NCBI GenBank assembly: GCA_015485155.1
Contig: WFUF01000005.1
Coordinates: forward strand, 62,001 to 126,000
Origin: Robiginitomaculum sp.
GTDB taxonomy: Bacteria > Pseudomonadota > Alphaproteobacteria > Caulobacterales > Maricaulaceae
Length of the DNA stretch: 64,000 bases
Reading direction: 5' to 3'
Shown: piece after piece, positions 35,815-45,230 of the stretch
Numbering within the stretch: position 1 is the stretch's first letter
How the letters are laid out: each line of letters starts with the position of its first letter
Made by a program: the position numbers and the translations under genes
Notes under the pieces: model-generated
Seen by the model: the letters and a program-made list of their open reading frames with translations, nothing else
Database searches by the model: none
Told to the model about the DNA's origin: nothing

Positions 35815-38013
35815 TTATCCCGATGCGGCTTGCTTTACTGCGCCTTTTTTGTTTTCAGCTTTCAATTTCCTGCTTTGGGCGCTGGCCTTGGCAAGCGCAG
35901 TAAACAAGACCCTTGGATCAATTGGCTTGGGCACATAATCGCTCATGCCAGCTTCCAGACAGGTTTCACGGTCGCCACTCATGGCATTGGCAGTCATGGC
36001 GATAATAGGTATATCCGCATTTATACCATTTGAGGCACGCAACTCCCTGCTGGTGGCAAGTCCGTCTTTTCGCGGCATCTGCACATCCATCAGCACCAGA
36101 TCAAATTCCTGCGCCTCAAGCATTTCCAGTGCCTCAACCCCGTCATTAGCTAAAATTATCTCGTGTCCCAGTGGTTTTAGGAAAGCATGTAAAACCTTTT
36201 GATTTAAGGCATTGTCTTCTGCAGCCAGAATTCTGAGCTTTTGTTTCTTGTCCTTACCGGCGGGGCTTTCGGTTTTGGGTTGGCTGGTTTTTTCCTTTGA
36301 TTTATCTGGTGCAGCAACCATTTCCGCTTTTAGTGAAAATGTAAAACAAGTTCCCTTGCCAAGGGTCGATGTAACCTTAATATCACCGCCCATTAACTCA
36401 GCTAATTGCTTGGAAATGGATAATCCAAGGCCGGTGCCACCGAATTTACGGGTTACAGATTTATCTGCCTGTTCAAATGAGGTGAACAGGCGCGATAAGG
36501 CCTCACTGGAAATGCCAACTCCAGTATCTTTTACAGCAAAAGATATCCGGGTGTGATCCTTGCCGGAAGGTTTGGCCGAAACGTGCAGGCTGACTTCACC
36601 CTCTTCGGTAAATTTCACCGCATTGGACAACAGATTGTATATAACCTGCCGAATACGGGTAATGTCACCGCGAATGACCGAAGGAACATCATCATCAATT
36701 TCACAAACAAACCCGATGCCCTTATCCTTGGCATTTGGCGCCCATAGCCTCTCCAGACGGCAAATTGCGTGACGCACATCAATATTGATTGATTCAAATT
36801 GCATCTTGCCTGCTTCGATTTTAGAAATGTCCAGAATATCATTAAGAACAGTCATCAACATTTCACCGCCATCGGTAACGGCTGTAATATATTCACGCTG
36901 TTGCGCATCTAACTTTGTGCCTTTGAGCAATTCAGCCATGCCCAAAACCGCATTCATCGGGGTACGAAGTTCATGGCTCATCATCGCCAAAAACTCTGAT
37001 TTGGCGGTATTGGCACGATCTGCTTCTTCGCGGGCTTCCAGCAGATCAGTAATATCCCGACGAATGGAAATGCACTCTACTATTTCGCCCTTATTATTGC
37101 TTATGGGTGAAATGGTGGTATCGCCCCAAAATGCCGAGCCATCTTTACGAACATTCTGTATTTTGCCTGACCAGACCTCGCCCGCGTTCAAAGTCACTTG
37201 CATGTCTTCAAAGAATTCGGTCGGAAGCACCCCGGAATCTAAAATGGAAATATGTTTGCCGAGCAGTTCTTCACGATTGAATTGAGTGTTTCTGCAAAAC
37301 TCCTCATTCACATCCAGCAAAACGCCATATTGATCGCTTCTGGCCACCATTGCGTGCTCGTTTAGTGCCTGTTCCAGCGCCAGTATCTGTGCCGCGGCTG
37401 TCTCTGCCTTGGCCTTTTCTTCCATAATTTCGCTCAAAACATCCTGAATCCAATAATAGGCCTTATTTGTAGCAATCAGGAATAATACAACAGCACCGAT
37501 AACCGTTACCGTGCCAGCAATAGTCAAGGTTTTTTCCACAAAATAGGAATAAAGCGGCAAGAACAGCATTGTAAGATAAAACGGCAAAACCGAAGCTGCG
37601 TACAAGAATCTGGCTTGCGAAAGAAAAACGCTGGCATGAACCAGAGACCCTCCAGCCACCAGCATGGCAAATAATTGCCCTGGCAGGCCTCCTGCCACCC
37701 ATAACAGGGCGCTAATGGCGCAGAAACTGGTTGTGGACACAGCAATCATGGTGGCGGACATGATCTTTACCCGACGTGCGGAAATTCTGGATTTTTCCAA
37801 ATTTGCGACGCGGCTAAACACGTAATGATCTGCAATCTGTAACAGGGCAACAACACCAAGCCATGCAAGAGCATAAGCAACCGGCACAACAAGCATGGCC
37901 AAGCCGCCCAGTGCCAGAGCAAGAATTGAACGACTTTTCCTGCCTTCATTTCGCCCCTGAGCAGCTTTTTCAATTTTTTCAAGGTCAGATTCCAATACCG
38001 GACTCTCGCTCAT
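35815..38013 (-). CDS. Membrane-bound hybrid histidine kinase (PAS-HisKA-HATPase-REC)
   Basis: The 732-residue sensor has about six N-terminal transmembrane helices between residues 30 and 187. A PAS domain follows (about 215-325, with WGDTTISPISNNKGEIVECI), then a HisKA dimer domain with phospho-histidine H347 in MMSHELRTPMNA. The ATPase domain shows N-box, G1 and G2 motifs (KDTGVGIS; GGTGLGLSISKQLAE). A receiver domain has phospho-acceptor D643 in LVLMDVQMP. The start at 38013 (MSESPVLESD) has AGGAG upstream; a longer frame to 38091 is less likely. No response regulator is adjacent, so the signal leaves through a phosphotransfer protein elsewhere. The stimulus is unknown. Confidence 0.92.
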   Translation of the reverse strand: MSESPVLESDLEKIEKAAQGRNEGRKSRSILALALGGLAMLVVPVAYALAWLGVVALLQIADHYVFSRVANLEKSRISARRVKIMSATMIAVSTTSFCAISALLWVAGGLPGQLFAMLVAGGSLVHASVFLSQARFLYAASVLPFYLTMLFLPLYSYFVEKTLTIAGTVTVIGAVVLFLIATNKAYYWIQDVLSEIMEEKAKAETAAAQILALEQALNEHAMVARSDQYGVLLDVNEEFCRNTQFNREELLGKHISILDSGVLPTEFFEDMQVTLNAGEVWSGKIQNVRKDGSAFWGDTTISPISNNKGEIVECISIRRDITDLLEAREEADRANTAKSEFLAMMSHELRTPMNAVLGMAELLKGTKLDAQQREYITAVTDGGEMLMTVLNDILDISKIEAGKMQFESINIDVRHAICRLERLWAPNAKDKGIGFVCEIDDDVPSVIRGDITRIRQVIYNLLSNAVKFTEEGEVSLHVSAKPSGKDHTRISFAVKDTGVGISSEALSRLFTSFEQADKSVTRKFGGTGLGLSISKQLAELMGGDIKVTSTLGKGTCFTFSLKAEMVAAPDKSKEKTSQPKTESPAGKDKKQKLRILAAEDNALNQKVLHAFLKPLGHEIILANDGVEALEMLEAQEFDLVLMDVQMPRKDGLATSRELRASNGINADIPIIAMTANAMSGDRETCLEAGMSDYVPKPIDPRVLFTALAKASAQSRKLKAENKKGAVKQAASG

Positions 38014-38118
38014 ACCTGTTCTCCTGCCATCATTCGCCGCGAACCTAATAGTTAAAAGTAAAAATTGCGCGAATACATTGGTAAAAAACAACTGAATATT
38101 GAATTTGATGGAATCTGG

Positions 38119-38297
38119 AGCATTTTTAGCAAAAGTGGGAAGCTCTTTGCTTGCGCTACCGCCTAGCGGCTACTTGAGCGCGGGTTTTGCGGCCAAAAAT
38201 GCGACCAAGCAAAGATTCAAAGCATTTGCAAGCAAAAGCGGGAAGCTCTTTTGTGCATTACCGCTACGGCAAATCTTGCTATTTTAAGGACGGGATT
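38119..38297. repeat. Interspersed repeat array, copy 5 (two heads, degenerate units)
   Basis: Two heads are present, AGCATTTTTAGCAAAAGTGG at 38119 and AGCATTTGCAAGCAAAAGCG at 38221. Each is followed by GGAAGCTCTTT and by a diverged unit (CTACCGCCTAGCGGCTACTT; TTACCGCTACGGC...ATTTTAAGGAC). It fills the gap between the Sel1-repeat gene and the histidine kinase. The duplication of the head here suggests that the head and units move or copy together. Confidence 0.82.
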
Positions 38298-38315
38298 TGA
38301 TACTGGATAAACGCC

Positions 38316-39485
38316 CTAATGCAAATCCTCACTGGTGAGTTTATGACTTTGCAACCAGTTTTGCGCCTGTTCTTGTCCATCCCTGATAAAAGCAGAGCGT
38401 TCACTCTCACTCCATTGATCTAGAACCGCTTGCATTTCATCCAGCCTCTCCTGGGCAATTTTATCAAGCGGAGCCGCCAGTTTATAAAGCCCCCATGCCA
38501 GCTTCGGGTTTTCCTCCCGCCCCTGTCCTAATTGGTGCATGTAGGCTAATGCGCGTATGGCATGAGCCCTGCCTTTGATGGCGACCTTTTCGTACCAGTT
38601 ATAGGATTGCGTATAATCCTGCTCTACCCCCTGCCCCAAAGCCAGCATCACCGCACGCGATATCATCGCATTTTCAAAACCGGCATCAGAAGAACGCACC
38701 ACCAGATTCCACGATTTTTCCATGTCCTGCCGTTCCTGATAGATCATGGCCAATTGCCACATTGCACTATTGCCGCCTGATGCTGCGGCTCGTTCATAAA
38801 ACGTAATAGCTGCCAGAATATCTTTTTCACCAACCCAACCATATTGTTTAGCTTGCCCCATTACCGTCAATGCGGCGGCATCATCAGGGTAAAACTGTAA
38901 AAACAACTCATACCCCTCTACTCCCCGTGCAATATCCCGCTCCCCGCCAATACCGTATAACATGGCAGTGGAAAGTGCCCGCAAGGCCACAAATCGCCAA
39001 TCAGAATCAGAGTTGCCGATTATGTCCTCTAAAGATTTTCTGCCCTTAACTGCCTGCTCGGGACTACCGGAAAACAATCTGGTAATAGCAAAATTTACCT
39101 GCCCACCCTCATCGCCACGCTCTGCTGCAAATTGAAATAAATCGCCATCCTCACCCTCATATTTTGCTGGTGCCACACCATTTTGAATCAGTGTCCCAAG
39201 AGTGTTGGCAGCAATGGCATCACTGGTGCTGGCGCTTCTAAGCAGCTCTATTGCCGCTTGCATTTCCTCATTTTCAATGATTTTTGCAACGCTCTTGCCC
39301 GTATCATCAAGACCCAGCATCCTCCGCGCCAGTATTCTGCTGGCAACAGCACTGCCTTTAGCCTCAATCCTTAAGTTGGCATTGTCCATTTGCGTAAAGT
39401 CGGGCAAAGGACTGGCCATGGCGATTACAGAAACCAAAGCAATAGCAAAACCGCTAATCCATGATTTAATCTGACTTGCCTTCAT
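38316..39485 (-). CDS. Exported Sel1-repeat protein at the end of the soe operon
   Basis: The 389-residue protein starts with a signal peptide (GFAIALVSVIAMASP) and contains several Sel1-like repeats, for example AAASGGNSAMWQLAMIYQER near residue 235, then DAGFENAMISRAVMLALGQG and KGRAHAIRALAYMHQLGQG. Sel1 repeats mediate protein contacts in periplasmic or envelope complexes. The ATG at 39485 has AAGG seven bases upstream and lies only eight bases after the soeC stop, so it is very likely cotranscribed with soeABC. Nothing in the known Soe system calls for this protein, so its role is open. Confidence 0.82.
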   Translation of the reverse strand: MKASQIKSWISGFAIALVSVIAMASPLPDFTQMDNANLRIEAKGSAVASRILARRMLGLDDTGKSVAKIIENEEMQAAIELLRSASTSDAIAANTLGTLIQNGVAPAKYEGEDGDLFQFAAERGDEGGQVNFAITRLFSGSPEQAVKGRKSLEDIIGNSDSDWRFVALRALSTAMLYGIGGERDIARGVEGYELFLQFYPDDAAALTVMGQAKQYGWVGEKDILAAITFYERAAASGGNSAMWQLAMIYQERQDMEKSWNLVVRSSDAGFENAMISRAVMLALGQGVEQDYTQSYNWYEKVAIKGRAHAIRALAYMHQLGQGREENPKLAWGLYKLAAPLDKIAQERLDEMQAVLDQWSESERSAFIRDGQEQAQNWLQSHKLTSEDLH

Positions 39486-39493
39486 GAGAAACC

Positions 39494-40432
39494 TTATTGA
39501 TCATAGTAGAGTGTTACCACATGCTTGGCCTCGGCAAAAAACAACCAACGTTCCATAAACAGGCCAATGCCAGCACAAACAACCGCCAAAATGATGAATA
39601 TAGCGGCAAAATCAGGAATAAACCATTGTGCAGACATTAGTGCAAATGGAAACAAAAATGCAAATAAAATAACGAGTTGTCGCAGTTTTTTGCTGTGCTT
39701 TCTAGCAATAGCAAAACCCATTTCCTTTAGCAGAAAATTTGGCTGGTCATGGGGGCTTTCGATCAGTTTGACCTCCCCGAACTCTCCAAGACCGGTAGCA
39801 CTTTGGGCGCTGCTGCTCATGCCCCGGTCGATTGTGCTCCAGTATGACAGCTTTAGCACCAGAGCCAACCCTACAAAGAACAAAACCGGCAATACCAGCC
39901 AGTCTGCAGCCAGCCATCTCCCGCCAATTACACTTAGCATTGCCGCCAACAGCCCCCCGCTCATCAGCGACAAGACCAGATAGACCCACGGTGTCCACCT
40001 GCATGACCAGGCCGGTACTGCCTTTAATGAGGCATAAATCATCGAGGTGCTAAAAACTGTGAGCATGCTAAATGCACCGCCAACCAGCCCCAGTACAGCG
40101 AACACTCCGGTATTTTCTCCAAGCACCACCCATGACAAGGCAAACAGCCCCGTTGGAATAAATGTTATAATGGCGAGCAGGCCTTCTCTGGAAAGCCAGG
40201 AAGAGCGCCATTGCGACAATGCCCGCCATGCACGCTCCGGATGACCAAGATGCAAGGTTGATGACAACAGCCCGGAAATCACCAGAATAAATGCCGCTCC
40301 AAAACTTATCAGTCCAAAAGTAAAATCCGCAGCAAGCAATTTTCGATAAGATAAAACCCCCAACCAGAATAACAGACCATAACCGGCCCCGGTTGTTGTG
40401 GTGAAAAACAAGACTGATTTAGCCGGATGCAT
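39494..40432 (-). CDS. soeC: Sulfite dehydrogenase membrane anchor SoeC (DmsC-type)
   Basis: The 312-residue protein has eight predicted transmembrane helices and the DmsC-family N-terminus MHPAKSVLFFTTTTGAGYG. It would anchor SoeAB on the cytoplasmic face of the membrane and pass electrons from sulfite to quinone. Helices include FTFGLISFGAAFILVISGLL, WVYLVLSLMSGGLLAAMLSV and FAAIFIILAVVCAGIGLFME. It follows soeB by nine bases. DmsC-type anchors also serve DMSO reductase and related enzymes, so the name rests on the set of three genes and on the sulfur-oxidation context. Confidence 0.85.
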   Translation of the reverse strand: MHPAKSVLFFTTTTGAGYGLLFWLGVLSYRKLLAADFTFGLISFGAAFILVISGLLSSTLHLGHPERAWRALSQWRSSWLSREGLLAIITFIPTGLFALSWVVLGENTGVFAVLGLVGGAFSMLTVFSTSMIYASLKAVPAWSCRWTPWVYLVLSLMSGGLLAAMLSVIGGRWLAADWLVLPVLFFVGLALVLKLSYWSTIDRGMSSSAQSATGLGEFGEVKLIESPHDQPNFLLKEMGFAIARKHSKKLRQLVILFAFLFPFALMSAQWFIPDFAAIFIILAVVCAGIGLFMERWLFFAEAKHVVTLYYDQ

Positions 40433-40441
40433 TTTGGCCTC

Positions 40442-41194
40442 TTACGCGGTTAAAATTTTATCGACCCAGCGGGCCAGTAATCCGGCCCCGTCGCTGCTGT
40501 CGTCCTGATGGGTCAGCATACGCGGTGCCACGCCTTTGCCAACCTGTTTTGGCCGTGGCGGCAAATATCTGTTCCCCGGCTTTGTGCCCTGTTCTGGCAT
40601 TAAGGCATATCCCTTTCGTGCCGCCACAAGTTTGGAAACATCAGAATCAGGATCACCAAGATCGCCAAAAGAACGGGCGCCGGTGGGACAAGTGGAGACA
40701 CAGGCCGGAACCCGGCTTTGTTCGGGCAGATTTTCGTTATAAATTTTATCTACGCAAAGAGTGCATTTTTTCATCACCCCTTCATCTTCGTCATATTCAC
40801 GCGCCCCATAGGGACAGGCCCATGAACATAATTTGCAGCCAATGCAAATATCCGTATTAACCAGAACAATGCCATCTTCTTCGCGCTTATAGCTGGCACC
40901 TGTTGGGCAAACGGTGACACACGGCGCATCGTCACAATGCAAACATGATTTTGGAAAATGCGTGGTGCGGCTTACTCCCGTATCAGGGTCTACCGCTTCA
41001 AAAGTATGAACCCGGTTAAACCACACCCCGTCCGGCTTGGCACCATAGGCATCAAGATCAGTCAATGGCGCCATTTTTCCAGAGGTATTCCACTCCTTGC
41101 AATTAACGGCGCAGGCATGACAGCCCACACAAATGTCCAGATCAATAACTAACCCCAGCTTCTTAGCCGGTGATTCCTTGGGCAAACAGGTCAT
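40442..41194 (-). CDS. soeB: Sulfite dehydrogenase iron-sulfur subunit SoeB
   Basis: The 250-residue ferredoxin-like subunit carries four cysteine clusters: CVGCHACAVNC near residue 18; CLHCDDAPCVTVCPTG near 85; CIGCKLCSWACPYG near 117; and CTLC to CVSTCPTGA near 143-170. They would bind four [4Fe-4S] centres that carry electrons from the molybdenum subunit to SoeC. It has no Tat signal, in line with a cytoplasmic location. The start overlaps the soeA stop by four bases. Confidence 0.9.
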   Translation of the reverse strand: MTCLPKESPAKKLGLVIDLDICVGCHACAVNCKEWNTSGKMAPLTDLDAYGAKPDGVWFNRVHTFEAVDPDTGVSRTTHFPKSCLHCDDAPCVTVCPTGASYKREEDGIVLVNTDICIGCKLCSWACPYGAREYDEDEGVMKKCTLCVDKIYNENLPEQSRVPACVSTCPTGARSFGDLGDPDSDVSKLVAARKGYALMPEQGTKPGNRYLPPRPKQVGKGVAPRMLTHQDDSSDGAGLLARWVDKILTA

Positions 41195-44187
41195 GATTTG
41201 TCCTCATCACGTTGATTGCCATGGCCATCACTAACCCCGGCGATATTCTGTGCATTTTCGTGTCTGTTGCCGATCCAGCCTGTAGCTGGAACGCCTTTAC
41301 TGCCCTTGGCTTCTGCCTTCAGATCAGCGCCATAGCGATTGACGGTTTGTTGCGGGCTTGGGGCATCAGCAAACAATTCAAACATCGGCTCGGTAAACCC
41401 GAATTCTTCCCTGGCACATTTTTCCAGCCTTACCCGCAAATCAAACCATGCAGCCTGTCCGGTGACCGGGTCGGAATTGGAATATTGCTGCCCATCCTTT
41501 TGCGGTGCCAGCACTTCTGAAATAATGTGATTAAGCAAAAAACCCTGATTGGACTCCGGTGCATCAGGACTTAAACCCCAGCTTCCCTTGCGCTTTCCAA
41601 TTGCATTCCACGTCCATACCGTATCAGGGTTAACCCCGGTAATCAGTTTGATCTGACCCTTGACCCGGCCCAGACGGCTTATAATCCAGACCCAGTCATC
41701 ATCAACAAGACCCATAGCAGCAGCGGTAGTGGCATGAATATGCAACTTGTTGGCCGAAGTTATCTGGCGCAACCAGGCATTTTGCGAACCCCATGAATGA
41801 TACATATGCATCGGGCGCTGTGACAGGGCGTGCAACGGAAATTCATCACGATCAATTTCGCCCTCCTCAAAAGGCTGATACCAAAGAGGAAGCGGATCAA
41901 AATAGCTTTCAACCCGCTTGCGGTGACGATCCGGCGGCTGGTTTGGCCCATGCCCCTGCGCTGCCAGGCGGAATTTTTGCACTGGCTCAGAATATAAATG
42001 AAACAAAATAGGCTCTGCACTGGGGATCCAGCCCATTTCACATGCATATTCCAGATAATCCTTGTTCACAGTTTTGAAATATTGCTGTTCCGGCGGCAAT
42101 TCATGTACCCAGAACCCGCCATTTTCAATATAGCGCTTTAGCTGATCCTTATTGGGAGCACCTTTGCCGTGACTCTTGCCATCCTCACCACGCCAGCCGG
42201 CCAGCGGCCCCAATCCCGGAGCCCGTTCATGGTTGACCATATAATCTTCATATCCGCCGGGATAGGCTGGTGATCCGTCCTCATTTACAAATCCTGGCAA
42301 TCCCAAACGGGCACCAAGATCAATCAATACTGTTTGAAAGCACCTGACATCACGATCAGGGGAAATTACCGGATGGCGAATGGCATCACCTGGGCCATGC
42401 GCAGAACTAATGGGCCGATCAAGCAATGAAATACAATCGTGGCGCTCCAGATAAGTGGTATCAGGCAAAATCAAATCGCTATAGGCCACTGTTTCTGACC
42501 AGAATGCATCTGAGTAAATAATTTTGGGAATTTTATATTCGCCGTTTTCGTCCTTATCGGTAAAGTATTCCAGTGTACCCTTGGTATTCATCGAGGAATT
42601 CCATGCCATATTGGCCATATAAAAAAACGCCACATCAATCTCACAAGGGTCTTTTGCCCATGCATTGTGCAAAACCATATGCATTAAACCATGAGAGCTT
42701 AACGGGTGTTCCCATGAATACGCCTTGTCGATACGCAATGGCTCACCAGCATCATCAACCAACAAATCCTCAGGCCCGGTGGGATTGCCAAGCGGCATGC
42801 CGTCCAGCATGGTTTCAGGTGCGGTTTGCTGTCCCGAGGGTTTTGGCCCGGCCGGAATAGGTTTGGGAAACGGTGCCTTGTGCCGCCAGCCGCCTGGCAC
42901 GTCCACGGAGCCTAATAATACTTGCAGTATATGGATAGCGCGACAGGTGTGGAAACCATTCGAGTGGGCTGAAATTCCGCGCATGGCATGAAATGAAACC
43001 GGACGACCGATCATTTTATCGTGCTCACGGCCCCAGACATCTGTCCATTTCTGTTCAATAATGATTTCTTCTTCAAATGCGACTTCTGCCAATTCTGCGG
43101 CAATACGGCGAATAGTATCTGCAGGAACCCCGGTAGTTTGCGCAACTGCATCGGGGGCGTATTCATCGCCTAAAAACCGCTTTGCCAGCAATTCAAATGC
43201 TGGAGTCACTTTCTTTTTTCCAATTGTGCGTTCACCAACCAGAGCCGGGGTGATATCCGCACCCAACGCCGAGACCGCCTTTTTCCTATTCAAATCATAA
43301 CAAAGAGGATTTCCCTTTTTATCACGCAATATCAAACCATCATCAGCGCCACCAGGATTTTGAATCACCAGCCATGGCGCATTTGAATATCGGGCAAGAT
43401 ATTTGAAATCAATTTTCTCAGCTTTGAGCAATTCATGGATTAAGGCAAATACAAACAGGCCATCGGTTCCAGGACGTATGCCAATCCATTCATCAGCAAT
43501 TGAATTATAGCCATTACGCGACGGATTCACTGCAACAAATTTTGCATCACCTCGGGTTTTAAGTTTGCCAAGGCCAATTTTGATCGGATTGCTGTCATGA
43601 TCCTCAGCCACACCAAACATCATAAAATATTTGGTATGATCCCAGTCCGGCTCGCCAAACTCCCAAAAGGCACCGCCAAGAGTGTACAGCCCGCCTGCTG
43701 CCATATTAACTGAGCAAAACCCGCCATGGGCTGCAAAATTGCGGGTTCCATATTGCTTGGCCCACCAGCCAGTAAGCGACTGGCTCTGATCACGTCCGGT
43801 AAAAAACGCCAGCCTTGACGGATCTTTTCTTCGCACCTCACCCAGCCAGCTTTCGGCCAGAGCCAATGCCTCTTCCCACTCAATCTCCTTAAAACGCCCC
43901 TCGCCCCGCTCACCAATTCGCAATAACGGCTTGGTTAATTTGGCTGGCGAGGCCTGATTCATAATACCGGCAGAACCCTTGGCGCATAACACCCCCTTGT
44001 TTACCGGATGATCCGGGTTTCCTTCTATATAGCGAACCTTGCCATTTTTAAGGTGGACTTTGATTCCACAGCGACAGGCACACATATAACAAGTAGTGAA
44101 TTTAACTTCATCAGCCACTTCTGGCGACAGATCAACAGCTTCCTTGATCGTTGCAAATGGATTAGCACTCAATGCCACCCTCCCCAT
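41191..44187 (-). CDS. soeA: Sulfite dehydrogenase molybdoprotein subunit SoeA
   Basis: This large molybdopterin oxidoreductase (998 residues from the ATG at 44187) oxidises sulfite to sulfate in the cytoplasm. The N-terminal [4Fe-4S] motif is C33-x2-C36-x3-C40 with C68 in GVLCAKG. Bis-MGD-binding blocks follow, and the C-terminal MopB part contains LHIHATTAAAMGLVDDDWVW. No twin-arginine signal is present, as in known SoeA and unlike periplasmic relatives. A TTG at 44172 has a much better ribosome site (GGAGGG at about 44178-44183), so translation may start there. The CYMCACRCGIKVHLKNGK motif is characteristic of the SoeA/polysulfide-reductase-like group; tetrathionate or thiosulfate reductase activity is the alternative. 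Confidence 0.88.
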   Translation of the reverse strand: MGRVALSANPFATIKEAVDLSPEVADEVKFTTCYMCACRCGIKVHLKNGKVRYIEGNPDHPVNKGVLCAKGSAGIMNQASPAKLTKPLLRIGERGEGRFKEIEWEEALALAESWLGEVRRKDPSRLAFFTGRDQSQSLTGWWAKQYGTRNFAAHGGFCSVNMAAGGLYTLGGAFWEFGEPDWDHTKYFMMFGVAEDHDSNPIKIGLGKLKTRGDAKFVAVNPSRNGYNSIADEWIGIRPGTDGLFVFALIHELLKAEKIDFKYLARYSNAPWLVIQNPGGADDGLILRDKKGNPLCYDLNRKKAVSALGADITPALVGERTIGKKKVTPAFELLAKRFLGDEYAPDAVAQTTGVPADTIRRIAAELAEVAFEEEIIIEQKWTDVWGREHDKMIGRPVSFHAMRGISAHSNGFHTCRAIHILQVLLGSVDVPGGWRHKAPFPKPIPAGPKPSGQQTAPETMLDGMPLGNPTGPEDLLVDDAGEPLRIDKAYSWEHPLSSHGLMHMVLHNAWAKDPCEIDVAFFYMANMAWNSSMNTKGTLEYFTDKDENGEYKIPKIIYSDAFWSETVAYSDLILPDTTYLERHDCISLLDRPISSAHGPGDAIRHPVISPDRDVRCFQTVLIDLGARLGLPGFVNEDGSPAYPGGYEDYMVNHERAPGLGPLAGWRGEDGKSHGKGAPNKDQLKRYIENGGFWVHELPPEQQYFKTVNKDYLEYACEMGWIPSAEPILFHLYSEPVQKFRLAAQGHGPNQPPDRHRKRVESYFDPLPLWYQPFEEGEIDRDEFPLHALSQRPMHMYHSWGSQNAWLRQITSANKLHIHATTAAAMGLVDDDWVWIISRLGRVKGQIKLITGVNPDTVWTWNAIGKRKGSWGLSPDAPESNQGFLLNHIISEVLAPQKDGQQYSNSDPVTGQAAWFDLRVRLEKCAREEFGFTEPMFELFADAPSPQQTVNRYGADLKAEAKGSKGVPATGWIGNRHENAQNIAGVSDGHGNQRDEDKS

Positions 44188-44204
44188 ATAATTTTGCCCA
44201 TTGT

Positions 44205-44223
44205 ATGAGGTGTTTCTAATATA
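44205..44223 (-). promoter_or_regulatory. Candidate operator-like site before soeA
   Basis: On the plus strand ATGAG-N6-CTAAT spans 44205-44220, one mismatch from the palindrome ATTAG-N6-CTAAT seen before dsrE3C and before the RND pump. CTAATATA occupies 44216-44223. It lies 18 to 36 bases upstream of the soeA ATG, in the 96-base gap after the Usp gene. Support is sequence similarity by eye only. Confidence 0.25.
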
Positions 44224-44283
44224 GCAATGGCAATATTTGCAATGCAGCACAAACAGTGGTTTTGCGCACAGATAAAAGCCGTT

Positions 44284-45216
44284 TTAGCGAACGATCATTA
44301 CCGAGTTTTCTGCCCGCTCCAGAACTTCATAAGCAACCGATGTCTGGAAAAAACGGCGAAAACCCTTTACCGAGGTGTCAGCCATAACAATCAGTGAATA
44401 TTTACGCCCCTGCTCCAGAATTTTCTCTACTGGATTACCGACTTCGACCAAATCGCTTACCACTTGTAGACCTTCGGCCTCGATGGCGGCCTTGGCTCTT
44501 GCCACTACGTCAAGCGCAATGGGCAATTCCTCGTCGGTTTCAGCAACTGAATACAGATATATTGGACAATGGCACCTTGCGGCTATTTTTGCGTCCTTAA
44601 CCGCAGCCTCAATCGACTTATCTGTAAAATCCACACACATGAAATGGCCGTGATCCTGTTCCAGGTCCCGCGCGACCAGAACCGGGCCCGGTGAGCGGCT
44701 GACTACGGCTTTGGTGGTGGACGGCCGGATTTTTCCAGCACCTATTTCATCATCTGCGCACATGCCAATAATGGTGATGTCATATTCACCAACTTCTATT
44801 TCATCAAGTATGCCACGCTCCACCGATGGGGAAACCATCATTTCAAGAGTGATTTTGGCACCATCCTCATTGGTGTATATAATTGAATTATCACCAAGCT
44901 TATCCCCACGCACATCGGTGTGAACCACTTGTTCTTTCCAAGTATCCTCCATAAAGCCCATTTCCACCAGCATGTCACGACCACGCTTTAAGGCCCGCAT
45001 TCCCGGAAGCTCATGCCCCCAGTTTAGCATATTCTCACGGGCCAGCTCCAATTGCAGACCTCCGGAGCTTAAACCCTCATCCAAAGGGCGAACAAACAAC
45101 AAGGTAAGATCAGCAGAGTGATCATCACCCATCCGAACCGCATAGCGCAGCCCTGAATACGAGGCTTCTGATCCATCAATGCAAACCAATATTTGAAATT
45201 GCTTTTCATTCTGCAT
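44284..45216 (-). CDS. Tandem universal stress protein
   Basis: The 310-residue protein contains two Usp-like Rossmann domains. The first begins QFQILVCIDGSEASYSGLRY, and the second, from about residue 190, begins GHFMCVDFTDKSIEAAVKDA and ends SLIVMADTSVKGFRRFFQ. It would bind nucleotide or act as a small cytoplasmic regulator. The first frame start is a TTG at 45225; the ATG at 45216 is preferred. It lies 14 bases after the SLC13 permease and 96 bases before soeA, so it is probably part of the same transcript. Usp partners of anion transporters are known, but its exact role here is unknown. Confidence 0.85.
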   Translation of the reverse strand: MQNEKQFQILVCIDGSEASYSGLRYAVRMGDDHSADLTLLFVRPLDEGLSSGGLQLELARENMLNWGHELPGMRALKRGRDMLVEMGFMEDTWKEQVVHTDVRGDKLGDNSIIYTNEDGAKITLEMMVSPSVERGILDEIEVGEYDITIIGMCADDEIGAGKIRPSTTKAVVSRSPGPVLVARDLEQDHGHFMCVDFTDKSIEAAVKDAKIAARCHCPIYLYSVAETDEELPIALDVVARAKAAIEAEGLQVVSDLVEVGNPVEKILEQGRKYSLIVMADTSVKGFRRFFQTSVAYEVLERAENSVMIVR

Positions 45217-45230
45217 GCAGTGCAACCCTC

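Noticed and set aside
41191-44187. SoeA as a periplasmic tetrathionate, thiosulfate or polysulfide reductase catalytic subunit.
   Set aside because: There is no twin-arginine signal, the partner set is SoeB/SoeC type, and the context is sulfur oxidation. It is kept as an alternative only.
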